Counted from the first letter of the stretch, positions 1 to 39,506 are shown. The stretch is DNA of 64,000 bases from Sipunculus nudus (GCA_026874595.1 CM049321.1:2992479-3056478), one strand, 5' to 3'. Made by a program: numbers and translations. Notes: generated by a model from the sequence alone, not told the origin.

Positions 1-150
1 GGGGCACGGCCTTTCCATTAAGCCTGCAGAGCGCTCACCTTGGGTGGGAACCGACCGTGAAAAATCTCCCCTCCTCGGCTGAGATTCGAGCTCACTACCT
101 CCCGGCTTTGAGTCCTGTGCTTTACCCCTGAGTCACAGAAGCCGGTTCCA
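1..150 (-). repeat. tRNA-derived SINE head (partial)
   Basis: Read on the minus strand, this segment has an A-box-like stretch (CTCAGGGGTAAAGCAC) followed about 30 bases later by a B-box-like GAGCTCGAATC. This is the internal RNA polymerase III promoter layout of a tRNA gene. A GC-rich tail follows and runs off the window edge. The cloverleaf is not intact, so a tRNA-derived SINE fits better than a working tRNA gene. Confidence 0.55.
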
Positions 151-889
151 ATTTAGATATACTGTACATTCGTTGAAGCAACAGCAGAAAAAAAACTGAT
201 ATTGCTCTCCAGACGTTTCATGATTCCCAACACCTGGCCCCTAAGAAATACACAGTAACACATTAGTATTTAGCAAAAATAAGAAATCACCATTTTCCTA
301 TCTACTATATATAATTTTAATCACGTAATATTACGTCTAGCTGAGAACAGCACATTACCGAGTGTAATTATCGGCTCTGAGTTGATTTGGAATAATCATA
401 TTAAAATATAATATTAGGAATTATCATTAGTAACATTAACAAGTTCCTGGTTTGAAAAAGTAGCTTGTATATTTTGCGTATACTAGTCACACCGATTACT
501 GCATATTTGTAGCGGTTGTTTTGCTATATACTGAAAAGTCTGCCACGGACAGTGACCATTTTTAATTAATTTTACTGAGGTGTGTCTTGATCGAACATTT
601 TTTTATGATTTCAAATGTATAAACACTTTCCTAATACGCATCCTGTTACATTTCTGTTAAATTTTATAAAAGTTTGTGTCATTCTCAATCTTTTAGATCG
701 ACTTGTACACGAAGGTAAATGAAAAACTTTGTGTTTTTACAATAAATCGTTATTAATTCTATAAGCATCTCCATCTCACATTAAGAACGATAAAAAAATT
801 ATTCCTTCGGCAGATCAGTAAAATTCAACATGCAGGCAGTAATTTTTTAACACAAACATTAGAACGACATTATATTATAACTATATATT
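151..889. other. AT-rich DNA without recognised content
   Basis: I see no open frame of useful length, no exon-like GC-rich block and no repeat structure here. Short A and T runs dominate. Confidence 0.6.
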
Positions 890-1420
890 CCATGGGCCTA
901 TTAAACTATGTAATGAAGATATGGATCCCATTAACTGTATAATGAAACTATTGGCCTAATTCAATGTATAATGAAACTGTGGGCCTAAAAAACTATATGA
1001 TGAAAATGTGGGCCTGAGTAACTTTTTAATGAAAGTATGGGCCTAATTAACTATATATTGATACTGTGGGCTTATTGACTTAATAATAAAACTATTGTCC
1101 TATTGAACAATATAATAACACTGTGGACCTAATTAACTATATCGTGAAACTGTGGGCCTAATTTCCTATATAATGAAACTGTGGGACTAAGTAAAAAATG
1201 AAACTATGGGCCTAATAATCAGTGTTATGAAACTATGGGCCCTATTAACTATACAATTAAACTAGGGGCCTAATTAACTGTTTAATGAAATTATGGGCCT
1301 AAGTTACTATATGATGAAACTGTGGGCCTAATTAACTGTATAATGAAACTTTTGGCCTATTTTATTATATAATAAAACTATAGACCTAATAAACTGCATA
1401 TTGAAATTGTGGGCCTATTT

Positions 1421-1476
<56 letters not shown>

Positions 1477-1620
1477 AAAATATATGCTTAATTAACTATA
1501 TAATGAAATTTTCGGCCTAAGTAACTATATCATGAAGCTGTGGGCCTAATTAACAAAATAATGAAACTATGGGCCTAAGTAACTATACAATAAAAATATG
1601 GGCCTAATTAACTGTATATC
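890..1620. repeat. Minisatellite, about 29-bp unit
   Basis: About two dozen diverged tandem copies of a unit like TGTGGGCCTAATTAACTATA plus ATAATGAAAC. Successive GGGCCT cores lie 29 to 31 bases apart. Copies differ at many positions, so the array is old. A (TA)n tract at about 1424-1473 interrupts it. Confidence 0.85.
1424..1473. repeat. (TA)n microsatellite
   Basis: About 25 uninterrupted TA units sitting inside the 29-bp minisatellite, probably expanded from a TATATA segment of one unit. Confidence 0.95.
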
Positions 1621-2866
1621 GGAATTAAAACCTTGTACTTGGCAAAGTAACTCGAAAATGGTATTTAACCAATGTGTTAACAATGCTTAATTATGTCAAC
1701 ACTATCTCAATCAAGTTCTTTATTTAAATCGGATCATATAAAAATTCTATAGTGTCATAAATATTTTAAATATAAATAAATTGGTTCTCGTCAAGACGTA
1801 TTTCATCTCATATTAAACTTTTAGTCCACGAACTTTGTGAAAATGTTTAAACTTGAGAGAGTAATCTCCAAATGTGAATGAACAACCAAAGATAATAAAA
1901 CTGAGGGGGTGTTGTAGACAGGATGTAGGCTCTTGTGTGTGGTTAAGGCGGGGGACATCAGACCTGTAGGTGCTCGGTTTCGTCTATACGTGCATGTCAT
2001 CGCCTCAAAGACAAATTATGATGTCTGGATGGTGTTGTCTGGATGGAACCTCAGAGACTCGCTCTGGTATCTTAATGTCAGGTTATTAAAGCTGAATTAT
2101 TTGAATGAATGAATGAATGAATGAATAGCAGCAGTTTATTGGGATATATGAGGCACAGGCTCCCAATTCCACAACATCTATAGATGATTTCTACCCCCTG
2201 ATAGGTACAACCAGAAAACTAGATTGATTAATAATAACTTCCCATTCTTTTATTAAAATTGGCTAAATTCACTTACAATATAGTGATATTAGCAGGCCAT
2301 GGACCTAACCTTAAAAACAATAAAATTGACATGACATCTGTATGAATTTTGGAATATCATTAAAGACAACATATACATGGTAACCAGTAATATACATGGC
2401 ATTTTATTACCAATTATTAACTTGAATCTTTTATTTTATTCAATTGGTTAATTATGAACCGAATTTCTCCGGTTCATGAAATCAGACAAATAAACACAGC
2501 TAAGCTAACAGCAACGAGGAGTAAAAGAATAATGATATAATCCGATACAGCTGGGGATGTTCCATAACTATCCCGCTAGATGGCGCAACCGGCTAAGCCG
2601 GTGTTATTTGATCTATTGGCGATGGATTTAGGACGACAAGGATAATGTAACGGCTTAGCGAGGTCGGAAGTTCAACGACAGATAGAAACCTGCGGGCAGA
2701 CTGAGAAACTATTAACGCCACACTTAATTCACTAGCCACCGTTTAACCAGTGGGTTCAACTTGTTCGAGGGCCCTCAGGTATATTTGCTCTGAAGGGTCA
2801 ACTGAACAAGTGAACTTCATTGTAATTTAGAAGTCGTCTATTTCTAGCTCTTGGGTACGGGATAAG
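1621..2866. other. Non-coding DNA with a small (GAAT)n tract
   Basis: The only clear structure is a (GAAT)n microsatellite at about 2101-2126. No coding region is supported. Confidence 0.55.
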
Positions 2867-2867
2867 C

Positions 2868-3460
2868 AGGGGCGTCAATATAAGAGGGGTGGGGGTATAT
2901 ATACCCGCCCCGCACTTTTTAGCAAGGGGGGGGGGTTCAATTTAATCACCCAGCCCCACCCCCCCCCCCCGCTATTCAGAGAATAATATTTTTATTGGAA
3001 ATGATATATATATACAGTCAAGCCCGCTTATTGTCATATCGGTGGTGCATGCATAAATTATGATAATAACCGGGATGTGACATTATGCGGGCTTCAACAT
3101 CGATTTCCTTTTGAGTCATAGAAGAAGCGTTATGTCTCAAATGATATTAAAAAAATCTTCAACAATTATATATATATATATATATAATTAGAATTATACA
3201 CTTTGGTTCCAATTCTGAGTTTACTATGGAGTTTAATATATCTAGACTTTGTTCAGAAGTAACTTATACTGGAAACATATATAATACCTAATTCTATAAA
3301 ACCTTATACTCGATAGTAATATATATATATGAAATGTGTCACAAACAATAAAGGTATATACTTATATACCGCTAACCTGTGTGTTTATAAAAAAGGTTTC
3401 CACAATTACCCTCCCACGTGTTATCCCCTGCCTTTCCATTTAAGTTAAAATGACGCCCCT
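2868..3460. mobile_element. Short non-autonomous DNA element, hAT-like ends (copy 1)
   Basis: The segment begins AGGGGCGTCA and ends with the exact reverse complement TGACGCCCCT. Its interior holds G and C runs and a stretch (about 3185-3360) that recurs at 29405-29560, 32290-32440 and 32540-32700. The ends resemble the CAGGGGCG start common in hAT transposons. No convincing 8-bp target duplication is visible and no transposase is encoded. Confidence 0.55.
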
Positions 3461-4079
3461 CGGGAATTTCTCCGGTATATTTACGACGACCTGGCAATAT
3501 GCCTGCCATCCGAATGCCAACCATTATTCCAATTTTGTGAATAAATTCATAGTACTTGGCCAGCATCCTCAAACACTGGCGACTATATATCTTACTGTTG
3601 AGTATATATTAGCCTCATAGAATAGGTGACCGTGACCTAATTTTTACGGTCATCTGGTCTGGCTTTTTGTTCGCGAGGTTTCAAATTTCGAGAAAAGGAA
3701 ATTACAGTAAATATTATGCTTGCATGACTTAATCGCTTCGTCTACACAGGCGAATGGTCAATTTGTAATCTATATATGACTGATTTGGCATTGTATATGT
3801 ATGAAATTCTTGTACCTTAACTCGTAGGTGCGTCAAATCGTCGAAAGGCAACAAACTGATATTACATGCATGTATTTATACATTAAAATTAATAAAATAA
3901 TATATTATTCTATACCTGTAATTCAAAGGCTGACAATATAAATAACATCAGGTCTTTCATGTTATCTACCTTCATTTCTACTCGTTCTATATACTGGGTC
4001 TTCGTCATGCAAGTTATTAAGATTTAGCGGGGCATAGTAAAAGTGGGGTGTGGCGCAAACACCTCTATTATTACATATG

Positions 4080-4127
<48 letters not shown>

Positions 4128-4614
4128 AGGGTGTGTGTGTGTGTAAATATATGCTTCAATTGCCTTTGCCAAATATTCCGGCCCCTCCCTCAATCCAGGC
4201 TACGTCCCTGTCATGGATGCGGCTGTCTATTAATAATTGATACTTCTTGATTCAAGATCATCCTCAGACTGTTATGATTCAAGGTTGACTGGGGGGGGGG
4301 GTACTGGACAGAGATCTATTGATTGGATGATGGCAGGAAGAAATAACTGTGACAAAGCAGATGAACTGTAAAATCAAGTGATCACATTTATTCACATGGC
4401 ACAATATGATTACATCTATATATTGACAATAAACAGTTTATGGACATATATTATACACTTATAACACACAAGATATGGTATTTTTAAAAAGTATACATTT
4501 AAAAGAACCTATGGCCAACATCCATTATATCAGCCTAATCCTGTAATTCCGGCAAAATCCTGATACATGACAACACACATACACGCCCTCACACGCACGC
4601 ACACGTGCAGTTCC
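3461..4614. other. Non-coding DNA
   Basis: Apart from the TA/TG tract at 4083-4145 and a G run near 4291-4301, nothing is recognised. A 66-codon minus-strand frame at 3372-3572 straddles the hAT-like end and has no visible domain. Confidence 0.5.
4083..4145. repeat. (TA)n then (TG)n microsatellite
   Basis: About 19 TA units pass into an interrupted TG tract. The small open frames across it read only IYIYIY and are not genes. Confidence 0.95.
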
Positions 4615-4704
4615 TATATTTTTAGAACCTGTCTGATAAGACCACCTGTCTATTGCGAACCATAAGCCCAGTCCCTTGGATGGTCGCATTAGACAGGTTC
4701 GACC

Positions 4705-4785
<81 letters not shown>
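4615..4785. mobile_element. pogo-like MITE remnant (copy 1) with (TA)n
   Basis: The inverted ends read AGAACCTGTCTGATAAGACC on the left, and the reverse complement of GGTCGCATTAGACAGGTTCG on the right. The body is about 95 bp, followed by about 39 TA units (4706-4783). The AACCTGTCTAATANGACCACC ends recur at 19489, 37558 and 44188. The TA-rich flank fits a TA-target Tc1/mariner or pogo-type MITE; the superfamily is inferred. Confidence 0.5.
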
Positions 4786-5080
4786 AATCTATCTCAAATA
4801 AGTCCGAAGTAACTTCCAAGAAATCATATCACAGTATCAGTTTAAATGAGACGTTTAAAGGTAACATTTTCAAAATTATTTCTTTGAAGTTTCAATTTGT
4901 CTAATGATGTTTTGCAGTTTCACCGAAGTTTCAATATTTATTTTATGCAGTATGTTGAAAATATTATACAAATATTTATGCCACATACGCAATATTTTAC
5001 ATAAAAAATGACAACATGTACTTTTTTATGCTAACGGGAAAATATTATTTGAAATATAAATAGATTTCTTTTACGAATTC

Positions 5081-5086
5081 TTTATT
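5081..5086 (-). terminator. Candidate poly(A) signal of the RGM gene
   Basis: The minus strand reads AATAAA here, about 370 nt past the stop codon at 5455. It is the first good signal downstream of the last coding exon, which would make a 3' UTR of about 0.4 kb. Confidence 0.5.
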
Positions 5087-5454
5087 GACAAATACACAGT
5101 CACACATACACACAGGTACACACATGATGCCCCTCTCCCCTTCCTCTCACACACACATACACAAACACACACACATATTAGACATTATGCAAATGCTTTG
5201 TAACCAAAGAAGTTACTCTGACCCGTTAGCTTTGTTTTCCTCTCTATTGGTAGATGTCAGCACCAGGTTCCTTTCCTGACACCCCCCCCCCCCCTTCTAA
5301 ACTGGAGACACGTAATGGTTATCTTTGGCATTAAAATAAAATGATTTTTTGTTCATCCATTCTGTAGCTTTCTGTCACCTTCATCACAGAAGCTTGGATC
5401 TCTTTGGTCGCTCGGAATATTGTGCGAAAACCCTCCGGTCGTATTACTTTAGAA

Positions 5455-31246
<25,792 letters not shown>

Positions 31247-31282
31247 CTCTCTCCTCAACTTCCTCAGCTCCTACTGCTACAG

Positions 31283-31620
31283 GTAACCGTGGTTGTTTCT
31301 TTGATGCTGCGTCTTCAGTATGTTAGTGTCTCTCTCTGTCTGCGGCACAGTTGTTTTGAAACCTCAGTTGGATGTCGCTCGCCCCTACAAATCACACACC
31401 AGTGATTTTATTCCATTCACTCAGGTAACCACGTGGGTTACTATCCGTACTGTATAAGTATACGAGTGTAAGCACGAGGTATTTAACACGCTAGTGTGAA
31501 TACGTCACGTTTTCAGCTCACCCGCAGGTGGACTAGTACACGTTGTGTATCCTGTACCTCCCAACCTCAGTTCAGCTGATATCCAATAAAACATCCTATG
31601 CCCAGTATTATAATTCCCCT
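31283..31620 (-). promoter_or_regulatory. Possible RGM promoter or 5' UTR region
   Basis: Upstream of the ATG the DNA is less AT-rich than average. It holds GTAACCACGTGGGTTAC at about 31425-31441, a near-perfect palindrome around the E-box CACGTG. No TATA box is placed with confidence. If the 5' UTR is spliced, the true promoter lies further upstream. Confidence 0.25.
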
Positions 31621-31666
31621 TATTGTGTTCATTGATTAATTTTTCATCATTTTACGGAAGTATATA

Positions 31667-31669
<3 letters not shown>

Positions 31670-31710
<41 letters not shown>
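31670..31710. repeat. (TA)n microsatellite
   Basis: About 20 TA units followed by a short TG run. Confidence 0.95.
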
Positions 31711-31719
<9 letters not shown>

Positions 31720-32145
31720 ATATGTTGTACACAAGATCCAGTTGAATTAGACACTTTTTCCGTGTTCTGCGCCGCTTCCCGCGTGTCACAGTACAACGCA
31801 TGTACACAAACCACTGCATATATGGGAAATTCTTCAATGGCATCTGGTGAGGGAATACATGATATGGCCATGGTGCAAAACGTTCCATCTGTATTAAATT
31901 AACTGCAATCTGAATGCAACCACCGACCTATGACCTTTAATGGCCGGCGTTTCCTGACCGTGGTCACCGAATGGGGTGACCCTCTCCGGGGTTAAGCCGA
32001 TGCATCTGGTATAAATGCCCTCAGAATGAGCTTTCAAATGATTAATGATTGCAGTCCTTCATCATATATGAGGTTAGTCCTGAGCGCGAATCTTTTCTTG
32101 GGTTCTTTCAAAATTTGAATGAAGATAACTAATAACCCTTGAACT

Positions 32146-32450
32146 GGGGGCGTCAATACGGGGTTTGGGGTTGGGGTATATTTCCTCACTTTAAGCATGG
32201 GGAAGGGGGAGGGGGGATGGTTAATGTAAACATACCCCCCTGCTTTTCAGAGAATGATGCTTATATTTCGGAAATGTAATGTGTTAATAATTAGATTAAT
32301 AGACTTTGGTGCCATATCTGAGTTTATTATGAAATATTATATAACTAAACCTGGTTTAGAATTAACATAAAATTGAAGCATAATATCTTATTTTGTAAGC
32401 TTTTACTAAATAGGGTGTATATTTGAAATGTGTCACATGCACAGACAATA

Positions 32451-32515
<65 letters not shown>

Positions 32516-32785
32516 TGCATGTCCCTAGTTTCGTGTTGAATCATATATTAATAATTAGACTTCGTTCCATTTCTGAGATTATTATGAAATATAATATTTC
32601 TAAACCTAATTTGAGTTAACGTATATTGGAAACATACCTTTTTGAAACACCTTTTATTGAATTGTAATATATTTGGAATGTGTCACACAGACAATGATTG
32701 GTGAACAGAAGTTGGACTAGCAGGACCACCCTCACACGCCTGCGAATCACAACCAAACCTTGAAGATTAATTGACGCCACTGACA
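32146..32785. mobile_element. hAT-like short element (copy 3, with internal duplication)
   Basis: Left end GGGGGCGTCAATACGGG and right end TTGACGCCACTG are inverted relatives of copy 1's ends. The interior holds the family's GACTTTGGTGCCATATCTGA block twice (about 32305 and 32555), separated by a (TA)n tract at 32456-32513. No transposase is present. Confidence 0.5.
32456..32513. repeat. (TA)n microsatellite
   Basis: About 28 TA units inside hAT-like copy 3. Confidence 0.95.
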
Positions 32786-33062
32786 TCAGGGGTTCCATCT
32801 TGAACTTTATTAAAAGTCATGATCAGCTAAGGCAAGAACCTCTAAGTGCCAGATGGAACCTTTTCATTGAGAAAAGGGTTCCTTCTTGAACCATGGTTCC
32901 AGACAGACCATTTGGAGTAGGATTGATAGGTAAGCTGGTGCCGGCCCGTTCAGTGCTTTAGAAACCAATAAAATATTTTTATTTACATGCAACCCGGAAA
33001 ATGTTCCGGTCTAGTCACTTTTGCCATAAATACCCCCCCCCCCCCCGTATTAAAAAGAATAT

Positions 33063-33892
33063 TGTTACGGAACCTAATAATGACAGATCACGTAATCATG
33101 ACGAGTATACATTTTTTGTTACAGAGATAAAAATAAATCAGATTCCGCAACACTAGGCAGCGTGAAATGTCTAGGGGAATGAATAAAGAAATAAGTGGTT
33201 TTTTATTAACAAATAATTATAATTTATTCTTAGAACAATCCTAAAGATAACATTACAATACACTAACTCAATACAATACACAGTATTTAAGACATAACAA
33301 TAATAAAAATGTACATCACCAGACTCCGGATCCTAGGCTCTGATCTCTGGATACCACAACTGTCACAGTCCAACAAGAGTCTTTTAGCACAAATAATCCA
33401 CGTGAACAGTTCAAGAAAATCTTCCCGGTGAATAGTCCAACTCAATCTCGACGACAATCTGTTGTAATTCAGAAGTGAAGTTCAGGTATAATCCCAAAGG
33501 CAAACTGAAGACAATCTGGATAAAAATCTGTGTAAAGTCTGTAGAATATCGGCAAATATATATATGCAATTATCGGAGTAGGTCCCAAGACAGACGAGAA
33601 AGTAGCACCCTTTTGTGCCCGCTGTTTTTTTCCTTTTTGCCGGCTCCAACCACAGCCCCTATTTAAAGCTTTTTCACCCAAAATCCAGAAACTTCTAGGC
33701 ACAGAAAATTCCAAAGAACAGACTAGAAACTTTTAGAACACAATGAACGCACCGTGTGTCCACACTCTGCCAGCAAACCAGAGTTCAACAATAGCGGTAC
33801 CCGTAGCAACGCACAGGGCCTGCGCCTAACACGAATCAGAATGTCAAGCACATGTCAAAATCCTGCGCATAATAAAAAAAATAAATGTAACA
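33063..33892 (-). mobile_element. Solo LTR B of the GMR1-like element
   Basis: Starts TGTTACGGAACC and ends AATGTAACA on the plus strand, flanked by ATAT on both sides (33059-33062, 33893-33896). GGCAGCGTGAAATGTCTAGG is shared with the other LTRs. The element read from the minus strand. Confidence 0.85.
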
Positions 33893-35237
33893 ATATGAAA
33901 ATATACATATGAAGTCTTTATCTTAATTCCAGGGTAAATCTTTGTGGGCAAGAAAACATGTATTGATTGGTTTGACTTGAGCCCTAGACATAAGTGAATA
34001 TAAAGTTTATACTATTGTCTGTTTTACTCACTTTACCCACAATAATTACTTAACATGTACTAATTTGTAACATATACCAGAAGAAAATGGCATTTGGCTG
34101 AACGGGTTATATTGGTAGTGTATATTTGTTGTGAATAAAAATGTTAATGAATAAATCCTCAAGCATGCAGCTGGTGAAGCACTGCTGCCTTCGGTTAATA
34201 TTCAATCTACATCCTTGCACGAAAACGAGTAAAATTCACCAAGCTTCTTTATTCACAGTCTCTCATTTGCAACTGGCTTGTATAGATAATGAAAACTTTA
34301 CTCTTTCAAGTGAACCAGTGAAACGTAGCTATAATACAAAGCCTTTTTGTGACTACTGTGCTCAGGAATTCAGGAACTGGTCTCTAGTATAATGTCTATA
34401 TGTACACAAGCATAATTCAACCTGCATGGTCCTGATGTCAAATAACAGGGTATTACGACATGATGAAAACGTTGTTACGGCGGCGACTAAAACGCTCAGT
34501 ACGGTATATATGCCTCGATCTCTTCAAATATTCGGTATATATCATTTTAAAATACCTATTCTGACACATACCTATGCAATAATAATAGTGATTTTGGGAC
34601 CGCTTATATAAATTTTGGGATGGTTACATAAATAAACGGTACATATAGGCAAAATATACAAATATATAGCGTATATGAATATACCAAAGCAAGGGACTTT
34701 GTTTTTAAATCACACAGCATGTCTGCTCGAATTCCCATGAGACTGAGACCGTATGGCTGGAGATAAAACGGCAAACGGGAACACATTTTATCTTCCAAGT
34801 TCTACACGTTCTGCAAAAGATACCGACGTCAAATAATTTCGGAAATTAAGAAAATAAAATCCTCCTGTAAATTTCTAATTTGTTTCATTTTACAGATATA
34901 AGATATTGTTTTATGAATTTCCTACCTTTATATATATACATTGATCTTTGCATTGCATATTCTCAAACCTCGTTGCAGGCAATGGCTACTTAATATAATA
35001 TCTTACTTAATTAAGACTGACAATTAATTAATTTCCAATTTTAAAGAGGTTGATGGCTCAAGGCATCACCACTCTATAGACTTTTGGAAAAGTAATATTC
35101 TTGATAGCCTACAGTGATAATAGGATCATACATTTTTATATAGGTGGTTCATCCTTATTTCAAGTGAGAGTTATAAACCAATTTAAAGCATTCTTTTTGT
35201 TCATACTACAGTTGGGCACGACTTGGACGATATCAAG

Positions 35238-35238
35238 G

Positions 35239-35289
<51 letters not shown>
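35238..35289. repeat. (TA)n microsatellite
   Basis: About 26 TA units. Confidence 0.95.
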
Positions 35290-35290
<1 letters not shown>

Positions 35291-36006
35291 GTGTGTGTAT
35301 ACAATGTTGTTTATGTGTGTTCATTAACAGGTCGAGTCACATGCTAAAATCCCTTTTACTTCCCCTCGATCATCCGTCACCCTCACTTCCAATACTTCTC
35401 TGAGCCCCAGGATTGGCGAATAAACGAGGGTTTACTGTACCTGGTATCTTCATGAAGTCCCTCGTGAACATACGGAGGTACAAAAATGGTACAATGATCG
35501 CTCACAAGGCCGTGTCCATATATCATATATCTGGGGTAAAATTAGACCACAGGATAATTATAATATTCTGGTATCGCACCGCATCAAATAAAAGCAAACA
35601 ATTTACACATAACTGCTCAACCAAAACGAGGGCAGTAACGAAGGACTGACAGGTCGGGGTCAAAGGTCACTACAAGTGCAGCAAATAATAGCAGTCTGAC
35701 GACCTCAGCTTTTACTGTATACAATGGCGGAAAGCAATATATATTGTAACCGGAAGAAATAAAGCTCAAAATTATTATCATTTGATGATAGTCGTGGAGA
35801 CTTAATGTCAGATATTAGTCGTAACTCTTAATTTATCAACCTGCTGTTCCGTTGGTTCAAAAACCTGTATTGGCTCTGCAACACAATATAAGGCGTCACA
35901 AAGAACCCCCGATGGTCATATTCGCATACCGGGTTTGTATAGAATGTTTACCAGTATACACCTTGTACACACAATTATAGTAGTTTATTCATATACATGT
36001 ATATGT

Positions 36007-36040
<34 letters not shown>

Positions 36041-37491
36041 TTATAAATTACCTTTAGACCATTAATGTATACATTCATCTTTGTTTGCCACTACTCTTAA
36101 TTAATATAGAATTCATGGTGTATTTAACCGGATCGACTGACTGTCCGTAACACACGTGTACACCTATATATTCATATGCAGGTATATGTGTGTAAATATG
36201 TATATACTTATTTCTGTTTAGCTGTGTATGAATCTAAAGCAACATAGGACTACCCCCCCCCCCCCCCGCCTTCCTAGAGCTACAAACACACACACCCACA
36301 CACACACAAATAATACACAAGGCACACTAGATGTTTATTTCCAACCTAATACTTGTCATATTATCATATTCACGTCACGCCTCATCCTATGTACTCAATG
36401 ACCCCTAGGCGTGACTGTCAATTTCAGCGACCACCCGTATTCAATTCTGACTTGGAATGTGAGGCTACACAACAAACGAGTATGGAACGCAGAAATAATT
36501 ATCTAAATAACGACCACAGAGTGGCCTAATAACTATCGTTACCTCTCATAAACTAGTTACATTTATCTTGTTCAAGGGAAAAAAATACAACTTGCGGTTT
36601 GTTGCTCTTTGCAGTTCCCTTAAATGTGTGCGGTATAGTATGTTCATGTTTGGATAAGTACCGCCACCACATACATCCTAAGAACAAGAAATGCGGAAAT
36701 GTTCTTCATGTGATTTACTGTTTAACAGGGCTGAGGTCTGTTCGGCCAATGTAGTTGTCAGTATAAATTGTAAAATAATATGCAAATTAACTATTGAGAC
36801 AATACAGGATTAATTACAAGATTTCTTCAATGGATAAAATAAAACAGCAAAGCAAATTAAGTTTTAAATCAACAAATGACCGAAAGGTCAGTCCGAATAT
36901 GGAATGTTGCCATTAGTCTTAAGTTACTCATAAAGTAAAGTGTAACATTGTCGGATAAAATATAATTTTGAGAAAATAATTGCCAAATTTACTGGGACCC
37001 CATATGGCAGCAAATGTCGTGAACCGGAAACATTTATCATATTCAAGGAAATAAAATACATCTGCAGTTTCTTTGAATGTGTGCAGTACATATATACATG
37101 TATATATATAAATTCTGGGACTCCAGGTTCTTTAGCAGGTATAGCCGTCCCTGTAGTTCACGTTGTTGTGGAGGAGGAGCGGAGGACCTCCACCGCGCCA
37201 CCTGCACCTGGTTCATATAATTTTGGTTATACATTATTTAACTTTTATTCACCCCCTCCTCGCCTTCAGATCATAAAAAAAGATGCATAAATTTAAAAAA
37301 AAATAATTTATTTGGAAAAACCCTCCCCGCGTGATATCCACTCAATATTTATTTGTTTATTTTTAAGTATAGATTATAAGATATATAGGGGATCATTTCA
37401 TTTACAGACCAGCAATCTAAAAATGTTATATGGTCTGATGAGGAAAGCATAGGATAAAGGCTTTACACTGTGTGTATGGCTTTCCTTTTCT

Positions 37492-37494
<3 letters not shown>

Positions 37495-37556
<62 letters not shown>
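37495..37556. repeat. (TA)n microsatellite
   Basis: About 31 TA units abutting the left end of a pogo-like MITE. Confidence 0.95.
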
Positions 37557-37559
<3 letters not shown>

Positions 37560-37723
37560 CCCGTCTGAAAGACCACGTGTCTTAAAAGACCACATGTCTA
37601 TTAAGGCCGACCTCGAGTGAACCGAAAATATTCTCATCTGTTGTAACTGACTTATCTAATAAGACCACCTGTGAATTAAGGCCACTTTTGGCCAGTCTCC
37701 CGGATGGTCTAAACAGGCCGGTT

Positions 37724-37728
<5 letters not shown>
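37557..37728. mobile_element. pogo-like MITE (copy 3)
   Basis: GAACCCGTCTGAAAGACCAC at the left and GGTCTAAACAGGCCGGTTTC plus ACTATA at the right are inverted relatives. The internal CTAATAAGACCACCTGTGAA matches copy 2. It sits exactly between two TA tracts, as expected for insertion at TA. Confidence 0.55.
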
Positions 37729-37801
<73 letters not shown>

Positions 37802-37822
37802 CACATATATATATATATACAT

Positions 37823-37871
<49 letters not shown>
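37727..37871. repeat. (TA)n microsatellite with CATACACA interruptions
   Basis: About 145 bp of TA repeats broken by two TACATACACA steps. Confidence 0.95.
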
Positions 37872-37875
<4 letters not shown>

Positions 37876-38648
37876 CGGCAGGGCACAGCAGTGCAGATGA
37901 TCTTATACAGTTTGGTTGCCCTAATCCACATATCTAAAAATATCATTATAGCTAAAAAAACACGCTCCTCCTCTCAGCAAATCACAAGCATGCGATCAGA
38001 CGGAAACTGATTTCGCACTTTCTTTGATTACCAATATGATATAAACAGTAATTTTAGCTATATTTCAGGTTTTGAAATATTAAACGATTACACGTGGACC
38101 ACCGGACCACCTGCAATTATCATACTATAATTATAGATACTGATACTAAAACATAAAAGAATAAAAATGTTAAGGTTTACAGTCTGATATCACCGACGAA
38201 GTCAGTCTAATCCGACTTCACACTTTGCCTGTTACTGTTTTACAAAAACATATATTTGTAGAACTGCAATAATAAAACGTAGGGCCTATACATGTGTGTC
38301 ATTTATATCTGCCATATACCGGTATATATTTATCATATTTATTTATCATACATATTTATCATATTCTAAATAAAAATATACAGACCATGCATATACCGCA
38401 GGAAGCCCAAGTCGAAACCATATCTATATGCACTCTATGTCCCATATGAGGTGAATACGAGCATTTTTCCACGGGGCGCGGGTTACTTATGCATTTAACA
38501 GACCATGTGTACAGGGATTACAACAAGGTTACAACAAACTGACTACATAAATTATTAGTAATGAACTGGTTATGTGTTTAATTAATCGACCCACCTTTGT
38601 CATTTTACCCCCCCCCCCCAAAAAAGGATTAATAACAGACATAAACTT

Positions 38649-38972
38649 ACCTGTATTCGCCTTTATTGTCGGAGAGTGTACCTCTGTATATCCGGAAAGT
38701 GCGTATATATGACTTATCAAATATAGGTGTAAATAAATATGCACTCCACTAGAACACACATTAAACCCTAACGCCTCGCGAATGTAACGGATACCGCTCT
38801 TGAACACCTTTCAGGTTCTAAGTGCCAAACTACCTTGTATTACATACCTGGTATATGTAAATTATTATAAAATTTTAGTACATTATATTACCTGTGGTAG
38901 GTGCTGTGTTTATCCGTTCCTCTGTGGTGGAGGGTAAGATCGCACGGACGCCCGCTGTGTTTACACAGCGCG
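38649..38972 (-). other. Possible non-coding 5' exons (minus strand)
   Basis: Two strong minus-strand donors occur: GAATACAG/GTAAGT at about 38649 and CCACAG/GTAATA at about 38892. The second follows a CpG-rich block (38930-38972). They lie about 7.5 kb upstream of the RGM ATG, on its strand. They could be untranslated first exons of RGM or of an unrelated transcript; sequence alone cannot decide. Confidence 0.2.
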
Positions 38973-39282
38973 GCCAGTGAGTGGATCATTCGCCGTGGGT
39001 GTGTAGGGTCATACACACCGAAGCCTGTATGCTCGGGGGTTTATACTCAGTAACGCCACATTTGTTGGAGGTACCCCTGGGTAATTGTTGCATTTTTGAT
39101 GCTATGGTTAATGTCCATGAATTTCGAGTGACTCACTCCAGCCTGTGCTGGTTCACATTTTTTCGTAATGTTTTTGTTTTTTTATTTTATTTGAATATAT
39201 GTTCACTTAATTATTCAGGTAATTATTAAGTAATTATTCAATTAATTATTCTTTACTTCACTCATGTATTTCGATTATTAAG

Positions 39283-39355
39283 ATTTATTATTATTATTAT
39301 TAACATTATTATTATTATCATAATTACTATTATTATTTTTATTATTATTATTATA

Positions 39356-39418
<63 letters not shown>

Positions 39419-39448
39419 ATTATTATTGACATTATTATTACCTTTTGC

Positions 39449-39506
<58 letters not shown>

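Larger units (their letters stand above)
33893..37557. other. Intergenic DNA, repeats only
   Basis: Contains (TA)n at 35238-35289, (AC)n(TA)n at about 36005-36040, a C run at 36253-36267 and a GC-richer patch at 37110-37215 with open frames on both strands but no convincing splice pair. No gene is supported. Confidence 0.5.

Noticed and set aside
1-150. Functional tRNA gene
   Set aside because: Only the internal promoter boxes are recognisable. The acceptor stem and cloverleaf do not pair well, so a SINE head is the better call.
4653-4904. Frames consisting of [17 protein letters not shown] or NNNN here and at about fifteen other places
   Set aside because: They are translations of TA, AG/TC and ATT microsatellites.
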